Positions 22,021-33,759 of a DNA stretch of 64,000 bases are shown piece by piece (the stretch's first letter is position 1; every line of letters begins with the position of its first letter). The stretch covers positions 25,848,183-25,912,182 of the forward strand of contig CM059560.1 of assembly GCA_030386875.1 (NCBI GenBank), given 5' to 3'. The stretch is from Morinoia aosen (taxonomy: Eukaryota; Arthropoda; Malacostraca; Amphipoda; Talitridae). The notes below the pieces were generated by a model that was not told where the DNA came from, made no database searches, and was given only the letters and a program-made list of their open reading frames with translations. A program made the position numbers and the translations under genes.

Positions 22021-24905
22021 GTAAGAAAACATGAAGCGAACTCAAGTTGAGCGTAAGGTGGTTGACTTGAGATTGGAACCATGCACATGAATACTCCCAA
22101 ATTTAACCGAATACATGTAGCATGTAGTCAGCACACTATCGTACATATCAAATATAACCTCAAGAACATGAACGGACGCGAAAATGGTTACGTACAATCT
22201 AACAAATATGAAGGATGGCACTGTATGTGTGTACGATTACAGAAATTGGAGTACGATTCATGAGTGTAATTGTGAATCCTTGGTAGAAACATCGCTAAGC
22301 TTTTCAAGGAAGCGTGAGCGTAGCTGCGTCAGCCTACCCTATGCAGGTGTGCCTTCTGATTTAACACACAAATGTTATGACATGATACGGTTCTTGTACC
22401 CTGTCCCTGTGGCATGAATAATGGAAAGCTGTTCAAATTCAATTGTAACGATGAGAAGAGGGCACTAAATATCAAAAGAAATTCTGAAAAAATTTCTATA
22501 AGTTAATTTTATAGGGGCATGAATTTTGTCTCTTCACTACTAATAACTGAATAATCTGGTGTACCACTGACTTATAGGTAATTTATGCGATAGTCGTGAG
22601 TAATGTGGTTTATAATTAAAAGTTTTTCCTTAGAACCCATTAGATAGTCTTTACGTACTTCATTATTAACAGGCATAGTAATACTTCAACTCGTAGCACT
22701 CATCTGTCCTCCAGACATGTTTGCTTCAAATGAATTACAGTACTTCCATACACTCTTGCCCATTTCTGGTGCACAGGATGAGAAATTTTTTCACATTGCC
22801 GTTATTAGCTCCGAAAACATCAAAGAAAAATTATACCTCAATCAAGTCTCATGTGCATGATGTTTTGTGTCAGAAGCGGTGACTTGGAGGCAATTTCTGC
22901 CATACATAAACGCTGTCATGTTTTAGTTATTCATTTAATCTGCTTTTTGTTTAGTTATTGTTTTTTCAATTCAATCACTTGAATAAAATAACGATGAGCG
23001 TCACTAATTTTTTCATATATGATAAAAATTTATTCATTTGTGTGGAAATATAATTACTGTATATTAACTCATTTACACATTCATTTATCATCATTTGCTC
23101 AGTTTTATCCTTTTTGCCTTTTGAAGAGTCTAAATTTACAGCGCGAATTGTCTTATCAACTTTCCCCATCGTAAAGTGGATGCAATAATGACTATAAATT
23201 TATGACTGTTAACGCTATCAGAAACTTCGGTGCAGTAAACAATTGTTGCATTTAGCACACTTGTCTCCCTCCAGTTTCTAAGTAAGATTAACTTCAGTTC
23301 CGAGTCGCACTGAAATGACTTAATGCCTTCAATGTGAAGCGTTCGGTTACTTCCACTGTTTACTATTTCAGCGACCAAATATCAGGAATCGATCAATTAA
23401 CAGTTTTCAGTTAACCTAAACGAGAATCTTTTCTCTTTAATTTATTTTGGAAATGCATTTTCTTATCTTGTTACCTGTAATCGATCCCAATAGAAATAAA
23501 TAAGTATTCAATATATTTTGTTAGTCGTTGTTGGATCACCAAATAAATTAAATCCAAAATGCTTGATTACTTTGCCTCATAACTTACAGAGTAAGTCAAA
23601 TGTTTGGCTCCAGGAACAATTCATGATAATTATTTAGTAATGTATCGCTCTAAGATTTTTATTTTTGATATATTCCGTCCTAATAAACCGAATATGAGCA
23701 CAAAGTGCCGACTCTTTAGTGTTTCGTCAGACATCGAATTTATGAATGACCTCTAATTACTGGAAAATATTTCGTGTGAACTACTGTAATCCTTTAAAAG
23801 TCTCTCATTGACCACTTTCCTTTATCGAATGATCAATAATACTATTATCATCGAAGTGTATTGTTATGACTGAATAACAACGTTGTAAGCCACCCTTGTA
23901 GTCTCATCAGGCGCTGTCTGGTGTACTGAACATCACAACAGTCTGACCTTCAGACGTTCGAGCTGCGACGGTGCACCAATATGACAGCAGACATTGCACA
24001 AGCGTCACCAGGGCACGGATATCACCATTAGCGAAATTTTGATAGTGTACGTATAGAAATTTAAACATTTGCTGACTAACTTGCATCTTTTAAATTTTTA
24101 TTATATATAAATTTAAAACTAATCTTATTTTATGGAAATGAAACAACTCTAAAACTTGTTTGCTTTCATCTTTCAAGAGATTTAAAACCTTTAACATTCA
24201 AGATATTTACAGAACAAAAAGTTCATCAGCCTCTGAACTAACTTTAGACAGATTTTAGAGTAAGCATTCATTTATTCTGGAATTTTAGAGATTGTAATTT
24301 CATTTTTAAATATTTCATTCTTCGTTGCAAAACAATTCAAGAATTTCATGAACGTTTCAGCTCGCTAAATTATAATTTGCTACCCAAAGTCTCCATTAGT
24401 TATTTCGTTTTAAGAAAATTTACTTCTACCATGTGCAGGAGCAATAAAATGTCAGCATATACCGCGGAATGGTCACAAAAGAGACTCAAACCTTCTAAAA
24501 TCTTCAATTTGATACATGGAATGCCTCAGAGAACACATTTGAAACGCAACGATATTGGCAGACGTGGAAAAAGACATCATCATTTTGCAAAACTAGAACA
24601 GTTTTTTTTTCGTGTACTGATATGGTTCTATCATTTATTTTATAGCCTGAAGAAATAATATTTAGCAATGTGAATAGTGTGAAGAAAATGCACGAAGACA
24701 ACATGCTCGCATTATCCATTTTATTCAGCTTTAACTTTGTTTGTAGTATCCCTGTGCTGCTTAATTTTAATTTCCCAATATTCGTTCACACGGAATATAA
24801 TTTGTTATAACTTTACTAATAAAACGCGATGGCCTTTGCTCCTCGTAGTCTAAATTAGCGTAATGACAGAACCCCGCAATGCTGCATTAGGTCATACCGC
24901 AAAAG
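22021..24905. other. Intron or intergenic stretch, no recognised feature
   Basis: AT-rich. Open frames at 22081-22417, 22975-23378 and 24377-24719 are short and lack recognisable motifs or good splice sites. Confidence 0.4.
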
Positions 24906-25066
24906 AGTATCCCTGTAAAGTGGTTATTTAACCGATTTTCAAAAACTAATTTTTTGAAAAAGGAAACAAAATTTACTTCACTGTGAAAAAAACAATTAAA
25001 ATATGTTAATTTAAAGCGGAAATATAATCAAATAAAAAGTGGGGGACATTTTCGTGGGACACCCGG
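24906..25066 (-). mobile_element. Solo arm of a TA-type MITE, family C
   Basis: Similar to the right arm of the complete element at 34472-35054: CTGTAAAGTGGTTAT, then AAAACAATT..., ending GGGGGACATTTTCGTGGGAC and ACCCGGT. Only one arm is present, so it is a truncated copy. Confidence 0.6.
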
Positions 25067-25235
25067 TTGAAGAAATTAGGATGGCCCTGTGTTTTTGTAG
25101 TACATCTCCCTCATGCGTCTAACTTCGTGGCAGCTGCCGTGCGAGAACATATGGGCGTAAAAATTTGCAGCTTTTGTAATTGTGGTCTAAATTCGTTGCG
25201 TGATTGCCGACTGGAAAAATGCGTAGCCAGGCTGC
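25067..25235. other. Flank of the satellite array
   Basis: Unique sequence before the tandem array; nothing recognised. Confidence 0.35.
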
Positions 25236-27010
25236 AACATAGTTAGTGTAGCAGCTAGTTACACTGTGTTAGTGTAGCGGCTAGTTACACCGTGTTAGTG
25301 TAGCAGCTAGTTACACTGTGTTAGTGTAGCAGCTAGTTACACTGTGTTAGTGTAGCAGCTAGTTACACTGTGTTAGTGTAGCAGCTAGTTACACTGTGTT
25401 AGTGTAGCAGCTAGCTACACTGTGTTAGTGTAGCAGCTAGCTACACTGTGTTAGTGTAGCAGCTAGTTACACTGTGTTAGTGTAGAAGCTAGTTACACTG
25501 TGTGAGTGTAACTAGCTTCTACACTAACACAGTGCAACTAGCTGCTACACTAACACAGTGTAGCAGCTAGTTACACTGTGTTAGTGTAGAAGCTAGTTAC
25601 ACTGTGTTAGTGTAGCAGCTAGTTACACTGTGTTAGTGTAACAGCTAGCTACACTGTGTTAGTATAGCAGCTAGTTACACTGTGTTAGTGTAGCAGCTAG
25701 TTACTCTGTGTTAGTGTAGCAGCTAGTTACACTGTGTAAGTGTAGCAGCTAGCTAGACTGTGTTAGTGTAGCAGCTAGTTACACTGTGTTAGTGTAGCAG
25801 CTAGCTACACTATGTTAGTGTAGCAGCTAGCATCACTGTGTTAGTGTAGCAGCTAGTTACACTGTGTTAGTGTAGCAGCTAGTTACGCTGTGTTAGTGTA
25901 GCAGCTAGCTACACTGTGATAGTGTAGAATCAAGCATCACTGTGTCAGTGTAGCATCTAGCATCACTGTGTCAGTGTAGCAGCTAGCATCACTGTGTCAG
26001 TGTAGCATCTAGCATCACTGTATCAGTATAGCAGCTAGCATCACTGTGTCAGTGTAGCATCTAGCATCACTGTGTCAGTTTAGCAGCTAACATCACTGTG
26101 TCAGCGTAACAGCTCGCATCACTGTGTCAGTGTAACAGCTAGCATCACTGTGTCAGTGTAGCATCTAGCATCCCTGTGTCAGTGTAGCATCTAGCATCAC
26201 TGTGTCGGTGTAGTAGCTAGCATCACTGTGTCAGTGTAGCATCTAGCATCACTGTGTCAGTGTAGCAGCTAGCATCACTGTGTCAGTGTAGCAGCTAGCA
26301 TCACTGTGTCAGTGTAGCATCTAGCAACACTGTGTCAGTGTAGCATCTAGCAACACTGTGTCAGTGTAGCATCTAGCATCACTGTGTCAGTGTAGCAGCT
26401 AGCATCACTGTGTCAGTGTAGCATCTAGCAACACTGTGTCAGTGTAGCAGCTAGAATCACTGTGTCAATGTAGCATCTAGCATCACTGTGTCAGTGTAGC
26501 AGCTAGCATCACTGTGTCAGTGTAACAGCTAGCATCACTGTGTCAATGTAGCATCTAGCATCACTGTGTCAGTGTAGCAGCTAGCATCACTGTGTCAGTG
26601 TAACAGCTAGCATCACTGTGTCAATGTAGCATCTAGCATCACTGTGTCAGTGTAGCAGCTAGCATCACTGTGTCAGTGTAGCATCTAGCATCACTGTGTC
26701 AATGTAGCATCTAGCAACACTGTGTCAGTGTAGCATCTAGCATCACTGTGTCAGTGTAGCAGCTAGCATCACTGTGTCAGTGTAGCATCTAGCAACACTG
26801 TGTCAGTGTAGCAGCTAGAATCACTGTGTCAGTGTAACAGCTAGCATCACTGTGTCAATGTAGCATCTAGCATCACTGTGTCAGTGTAACAGCTAGCATC
26901 ACTGTGTCAGTGTAGCATCTAGCATCACTGTGTCAGTGTAACAGCTAGCATCACTGTGTCAATGTAGCATCTAGCATCACTGTGTCAGTGTAGCAGCTAG
27001 CAACACTGAG
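25236..27010 (+). repeat. 26-bp satellite array, about 68 units, two subfamilies
   Basis: Units of 26 bp run for about 1.77 kb. The left third is subfamily A (GTGTAGCAGCTAGTTACACT plus GTGTTA). From about 25930 subfamily B takes over (GTGTAGCATCTAGCATCACT plus GTGTCA). Within B, units alternate as GCATCTAG, GCAGCTAG and AACAGCTAG in a recurring three-unit order near 26460-26640, so a higher-order repeat of about 78 bp is forming. About two units at 25505-25556 are inverted. No spacers differ from repeats, so this is not CRISPR; no conserved open frame crosses it. Confidence 0.95.
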
Positions 27011-27160
27011 CTTCAGTGCTACAGACGCGGAGGTTTGGTTGCATCGATCTTCGTTCGGCTGCAGCTCCTGCCTCGAGCAGCGCCGCCAGGTCTTGCCTGG
27101 CGCTACGGAGATATTGCACTCATAACATCCTGGGGTGGACTCAACTACACAGGGGAACAT
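27011..27160. other. GC-rich island, possible exon on either strand
   Basis: Much more GC-rich than its surroundings. On the minus strand, after CACCCCAG (27137-27130), the frame reads GCYECNISVAPGKTWRRC and QPNEDRCNQT, with cysteine spacing loosely like a Ly6/three-finger exon. On the plus strand a phase-2 reading after TTCAG at about 27016 is also open and could follow exon b (22020). I cannot choose between these, and it may be non-coding. Confidence 0.25.
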
Positions 27161-29592
27161 GAATCCACGTTATTTCTGGCATTTCTGTCTGGCAAATCTT
27201 GATCGTACAAAAGTGAAATAGTCTTAACTCGTTGAATTTTTTCTAAGGGTGTATTTTTCATTTTACAATGGGTAAAACGTGCGCATTAATGCGCTCAAAT
27301 ACTCCACACTTCGTTTGCCTGTTTAAAGCTGCATTAGGAGGGAGAAGTGTTGACGATGACAACCGTTAGGGTTTGTTGAAAATCTTGGCTTGCGCACTGC
27401 AGCGCGTCATGAGCTGGGAAATACGGAAGTGTTACTAAACTTAGTGACGCATCTCTCTGCTCGTTTGGCTGATGTCTTGCGCCTTATAACTCCAGCAGTA
27501 TAACATTAGGAGAAAGAGAAAAATTTAATCTAAAAACTACTTAGTATTAGAGTTTTGATCTCGGTAGATTCTAATGTCTGAAAACATTATTCATCGACAT
27601 CCATACTACACCCAGGCGGTCACGCGCGCCACGCTCATCCGGCGCCGGTCGTTTCGACCTCCTGAGGAAGGAGGTGTCAGGCGCACCTGAAAAACTGCAC
27701 TTCGAACTAGCAAAATTCTGCAACGTGGAGCACAGTCTACCAATGTTATCTAAGCATTTGTATTTGAGGAGTAACCGACTCAGCTTCAAAACTGTGCCAT
27801 GAGTGCCGTTCAATTTGGTTTGGGTAGAAGTTTGGATTTACCAACTCGCCATACTGATGGTGAACCATACTACCGACGTAAACCATTTAAAAAACTTAAA
27901 TTTTGCGGTAAATGGAAAAATTAGAGGTTCATTTTAGGTTGAACTTGAAATTTAGTAAGAGCTTACGAGTGGGACTTAAGATTTGATTTTAGGGCATAAA
28001 AAACCTAATTTTCCATCGTCACAGTTTTTGCTGGATAATTCAAAAGTTAATTTAGGAGTTAAAACAACTTTATCAAGTAATTTTTCGAAGTATTTTTCGC
28101 GGGATAAATCTCAATTCTTCAACAGCTTCACAAATTGAGTGTCATGGAAGGCAAGTAACTTTTTGAAAGATTTGACTCGCACAAATATTCTGCGACACTC
28201 AATAGATTAAGAACCTTATTTTATGATCCTCCATACAAGTCTGAGGCAATGGAAACGTCGTGCAATATCAATAAATGAACCTGAATCTTGAGAGCAGATT
28301 TAGAAGGAGGATTTCCTCATCATGTATTTAAAGTTCATCGTATTTCTACCATTCCAGCTAAGAATTACGTCTGTGCGGTCGGAAAACATCTCATACGTAA
28401 GACAGTATGCAATTGCATTTTCAGCGTAACCAATGATGCTAATAACTACCGTGTAAGCATCACAGGAAGATGGGAACTGCTTTAATCAGGTAGAGACTCA
28501 ACGTATGGCATATATTAGCTTCATATTACTTCAATTAACATGCGCTATTGAACTGTTTTTCCAGTCTAAAGTTGAAAATTTCGCTTCACATTCTTGTGTT
28601 GGGTATGGTGCATTCAAGAAAAACACTTTGACGCCAGTTTCACGGCGCATGTGTTCGATGAAAAAATCCCTCGATCAATACTCCTTTTCATTTCAATTTG
28701 AATAGATGCGCAATGTGTTTTCATCGAATGTATTATCGACAGCTACTTTTGACAGAATTTCGAATTGGATGAGAACAGAATCACATTTTGAGGGTGTAAA
28801 TTGAAAAACACCAAAGTAGTACCATTAGTTTTTCTCAGCCATCAAAAACTGTTATTTGAAGTGTCTGAGACGAACAAAATCTAGTATGGGAATTTCCCAT
28901 CTAGAAATTGAGTGTTTGGATTATTTTTGCCCTGATCGTAATTTTCTAAGTTTACAGAATTTGTTTTAACAAAAATCACGGTTTTAAATAACTAGCTCAT
29001 AATAAAGTACACTGTATTGGACAATTACTTTCTTTGGAATAAAGAGATTAAATAAAAAGTATCACTGCTGACGCTTTAGGTTTGATGACAATCGCAGTCA
29101 ACAGTGTATCTGTTTGTGGTACAGGCTTGAGAGGGTATAGTTTTTAGCTATATTCATGAGTATATTTAGAAAAGTATACTTGAAACAATTTCTTAAGGTA
29201 TAAATTCATGAGAAGAACAGCCATATTCTCATAATCGTGTTTCCTTGTGATGAAAATTATTAGTTTATAGAATAACGTAATTTCAGTTTAAGGAATTAGG
29301 TATAATATTGATTCTTAAATGAGTCCTAGCACAGCTAAATATAGTAAAATGAATTAAAACTAATACAATTTACTAACAAGAAGTTTGCACAGCATTGTTA
29401 TGTTTGTTTTTACTGGCCTATAGTTACCAGTTCAAACAACCTTAGAATTTCTGGTCATCCGTAATTTCAGAATTAAAACAAACTCTGTCAAATGCTCTCA
29501 AATATGTCAACATCATACTATCATTGCAGCCAAATTTTGGGTCATCTGCTTTTCGAAGTCTTCAGTTGTCGTGATAAATATTGTGCTACCAG
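27161..29592. other. AT-rich stretch, no recognised gene
   Basis: A CpG-rich patch at 27600-27700 has no recognisable coding content. No transposon or tandem repeat was identified. Confidence 0.4.
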
Positions 29593-29665
29593 TTCGTGCG
29601 GTGAGATGCGCTTGCTGAAGTGCTGCCTGCGCCACAATCCGCTCCGCTGCGCCTTGAACTTTTAG
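29593..29665 (+). CDS. Candidate Cys-rich terminal exon (tentative)
   Basis: After the acceptor GCTACCAG, the frame reads SCGEMRLLKCCLRHNPLRC ALNF and a stop at 29663. Its phase (2) is compatible with the donor at 22020, which would give ...NSRCSCSCGEMRLL. The link would span 7.5 kb and the satellite array, and phase agreement has a one-in-three chance by luck, so this is only a suggestion. Confidence 0.2.
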
Positions 29666-32626
29666 GTATAGCTCTTAGGTTCTGCCTTGAACAATAGGAA
29701 ACATGCAAGAAATACAGTGTTCAGAATTTTTTTTAATACCCCCGTCACTTACCGGTAAGAAAAAACAATTAATATTAGAAAAATGGAAACTGCGAACTTC
29801 AAAGAATGAAAACACAATTGGAATCCAAAAGAAAAAAACGAACACTCCATGCTCTAAGAACAATCTTTGAAACATTTTGCTTGATATTTTATCTGTTTTT
29901 TTTTTCATGCACATTTGGCACAAGATAAGCATCTTAAATTACCCCCTGTCTCGGTAAATCCATCATATCACTCGGGCTGTCGATCACTACTCTTCCCAGT
30001 TTCTCTCTCAAACTTTTTTTTAACTAATCTTCTTCATTCATTACGTTCTTAGCTCATTCTCCTTAGTTCCACTTAAACTCAATCCTCAACTTTTAATGCG
30101 CTCAATTTTACTCAAGTTTATTCCTTTAACATATTTTCACTTCTATATTTCTTGAGCCCAAAGAACTATACTAATCTTTTCCAGAGTTTTCATTTTTCTG
30201 CGGTACATTCTCCTAAGTTTTGCACAGCCAGCAGGGTGCTCTCAATAATTCTACGCATTTTTTCACGTCATTTCCTAGTTTCTGATCAAGGTGCCCGGCT
30301 GGGTGCGTGCGCTTGCGTTCCTGTACGTCTGAGAAGAAGCCTTACAAGCCCGCGAGACTTCACCAAGTTGTGCTGAACTCTTGTTCCAGCAGCTGCTCTT
30401 ATTCTGCTGTTTGTAACTCAGGCTTAGTATCAAATCTGAGCTACTGCTGTGTACACGCGCCCTATGTCGTTCAATTCGATGTTCTTTGAGAGCAATTGAA
30501 GTGTGCAAGACACGAGTACATCGTGGGCGGAATACAATTCGAAGTGACGCTCGACATCTTGACAAGAAACTCGCCCATACAAAGGCGCCACATCTAGTGA
30601 TTCTTGATAGTTCTGAACGTGAAGCAGTGCGATCGATACCGAGAGTGATTAGTTATTTGCTTATGAGTTTTTTTTTCTGCACCGCTGATGTTGGGCTGTC
30701 GAGCTACGAGCTTAATGAGCTTTCTAGCATACGAAAGTCGCGAGTTGTAGCCTACGTTGTCTTTTGTTAACTGAATTTATTTGAACTCCCGTATGATAAA
30801 TTAATTATTAAAAAGTCGTGTGTGAGTAGAAAACAGGCATCACCTACTCAAACTTTGTGGTGTATTTAAACTGCTATTAAAACAATTTTTTCAGTATCTA
30901 TGGTGTACAGAATTTTTAAATAGTAATTTTGAGATAACAGAGAACATAATTGAAACTGACGAAAATATCTGCAAATATTCGCACTAAATTAAGCGTCTGA
31001 TAACTTAGTGCGATTTGTATACTGACTAGCGTGAAATTAACGCGCATTATTTTTTCTTTTAAACGTGAAGTCCTAATTGAGTCGAATGCAACTTACTCAC
31101 AAGTTCAATGCATCTTACGAAGCGGCTGAGTTTTGGACTGTCTGCGTTGTCCAGAGCTTTTCTGTATCATCAGTGGTGCACAGGCGAACGTCCGCTGTGA
31201 AAAACATTCAATTCGTTTATTTTGCAAAAGTTCCGTTTCTGCCCAACTTTAAGTTTGTGTTCTGGTATTGCCCTAGAATCGGACCGTCTTAAAGAATTCC
31301 TGATACAAGAATTAAAAATTGAGCAATACAATTTCCTTAAACTTGTATACGTGCATAATGAATCCCATTATGCATCTCGCATTCAGTTTCCCGGTCTTGG
31401 GGCTATCGGTCGGTCCATTAGTCCCCAATGTTCCAACGAAGTAGCACATTTCATTTTAACTCCATCCCATTCACCTTGAACTTTCTTCTCTCCATCTTGT
31501 GCAACCCTCGCAATAAAATACTAACAGTAAAATAGTGCGTAAAGTGTTGCCATCCAATCTCACCTCGGTGCCAAGTCTCTTGAGGTTTTTAGGTGCCAGC
31601 AATTGCACGCGGACACTCGCGAGGCGCGACACAATCAGCGGTCACGGCATTGTGGAGCGGCCAACGATCCCTCCCGCCTCTGCTCTCACTCTTTCTTCAG
31701 CGCACGCCGAGCTTTTCATCCCTGAAAGGCGACGCTGGCGATCCATGAGTTTTTGTTTTTTTATTTGCGTGTCTTCCAAGGCGCGTCCGAGTGAGAAGTT
31801 GTTTAGAAGTGGAGTTGAGACTTGAATGAGACTTGAAACTACTAGGCTGAAGTGACATGAAATTACCCAGTTGCAAGCGTTACTGAATTTCTTTCCTTAA
31901 TCAGACGTAGGTCTAAAAATAATCCTAGGAAATCATACCAATGAGATCTGAGAAGCACAAGATGTGGGGGATATCTTTAGGCAGAAAATAAAATAAGAAT
32001 CAAACTTGAGACAGGAAGGTAAAAAGATGCCATAGGAAGTGAGCTAAACAGCTGGAGCATCACAGCAAAAGCTGTCAAAAACGTCACCCAATGAGGCAAA
32101 CAAGCACGTGCAACAGTGAGCTAACTTACAGGAGGTGGTTTCGATGAAGGCAGGGAAATTTCCGAATGGAAATATATAAAAACAATGAAATTAAGGAAAT
32201 GAACGATGATCGTTAAAGTTATGCAAAAATGATTCACAAATAGAAAACTATTGACTGACGGTGTATACAAAGAAACAAAACGACGGTAATTCTGAGGAGT
32301 AGGGCGGCCGTAAAAGGTCAGACATCGCCATTGTCACTATTTCAGGAAACCTTGATTAAACCTATTGAGCTGGTGGGTGCGACCTCATTAAGATTAGAGT
32401 AAGACATACACAAGCAGTTATGTGAATGCATGAAGCAATTACTTGGGAACGGAAGCAAGACTTTTCAATTCATGGGATCTCTGAAACAGCCAAAATAAGT
32501 AACTGATTGAATCAAGCCATAACGCAGTACTCAATTAGTCGCTGTAGGGCTCACGCTGTGGACATAGGATTTTCAAATATTAATAATCACAGACGCATTT
32601 CAGTGATGCATTGACATCATTTGCAG
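29666..32626. other. Region upstream of the myosin gene
   Basis: GC-richer segments at 30280-30620 and 31540-31830 may include 5' exons or promoter sequence of the myosin gene, but I found no motif that decides it. Open frames in the region have no recognised domain. The rest is AT-rich. Confidence 0.35.
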
Positions 32627-33759
32627 CTCAAGCAGATGGGAACCAGAAATGAACGTTCCAATAATGTCTGGAAAACATTTCAAACCGGACAGAGTTTTCG
32701 ATTCCACTGAAATAAAACTAGGATTGATGGAATCCATTTCCCCTACGAGGACACCGCAGAGAAGCAGCGTATCTCCTACGAACAAAACAACAGCGGAGGT
32801 ACCCCTAACGAATGGCGCAGCTCGCCTCGTCAGTGACTCGAGCTCTTCGTCTTTCAGCTCCATCGCATCGGCTAGCGAGGACTTGAAATCAACGCTCTCC
32901 GTGCCGGCACATAATTGTAGAAAGTTCACGGTCTCGGTGCCTGCCAGTCTCTCTCAAGCGTCGGGTTGCGGGGGCAGGCAAAATGGCGACCAGCAATGCT
33001 CAGAAAAGCCTAGTGCTTGCCGTGACCAAATGGAACTCTCTCAACTTGTTTACGACTCTCCCGGTAGTGAAAATATGGTCAGGAGTAAAACAAAAAATCA
33101 TATTTCACTAGCTGAAGATGGTGAGCACGAACTTGTTACAAATTTTAATCTTGAGATTGATCGTGTTAATGGGCAAACTTTGGAAGCGAGGACACAAAAT
33201 GAAATTGGAAACCATAAAACTTTGTGTGCTGCGAGCAGGAGAAGCAGTTCAAAAGCACATGGCAAATACGGCGAGTCCAAGCGCCTCAAAAGTGTAATGA
33301 AAGATCGATCTCCGTCTCCTAAAAACGGAATGCGGATCCCAAGGAAAGTTACATTCATGGTTGAGCCTATCGTAGAGCACTTCACTGACGCTGATGAATT
33401 TATTACTTCATCTCCTCTTTCTCGGGAGATTTCTCCCTCTTCAAGAGAAATTTTGCTCTCGTCCGAATCCTCTTCTCATGGGAAATCCCAAGTACCTAAA
33501 GAATCTTCGAACTCATCCATGGGATTTTACCCTCCTTATGAACACTCACTGTCACCGATAAAAAATAGATACGAAAGCCTTGACCGTTGCATCGAAATTT
33601 CTGAAGAAGACTACAGGTCGTGGAGGCTCGAGAGACAGAAAATAGAAATGCGCATTGAAGATGTCATGGCAAGAAGCAAACGAGACTACCTCTCGCGCAC
33701 TGAAGTCTGCCCTGGTTTTCTGAGGCCCTTCCACTCAATTAGGAGGAATTCTGCTCCCA
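32627..33759 (+). CDS. Myosin exon 1: Ser-rich N-terminal extension
   Basis: A 370-codon open frame starts at ATG 32649; acceptor-like TTTGCAG ends at 32626. The frame would run to a stop at 33774, but a strong donor (GTAAGT) at 33760 cuts it in phase 1, matching exon 2. The protein is rich in Ser, Pro and Lys without globular domains. Residues 231-236 (PRKVTF) fit the PP1-docking RVxF pattern and SVMK (215-218) resembles the accompanying SILK motif. Many SP and RSxS sites suggest phosphorylation. Assignment to the myosin gene rests on strand, phase and position, not on homology, so it is less sure than the motor exons. Confidence 0.65.

Noticed and set aside
25236-27010. Regular 26-bp repeats resembling a CRISPR array
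   Set aside because: Repeats are contiguous without unique spacers, in a eukaryotic context, and no cas genes are near.
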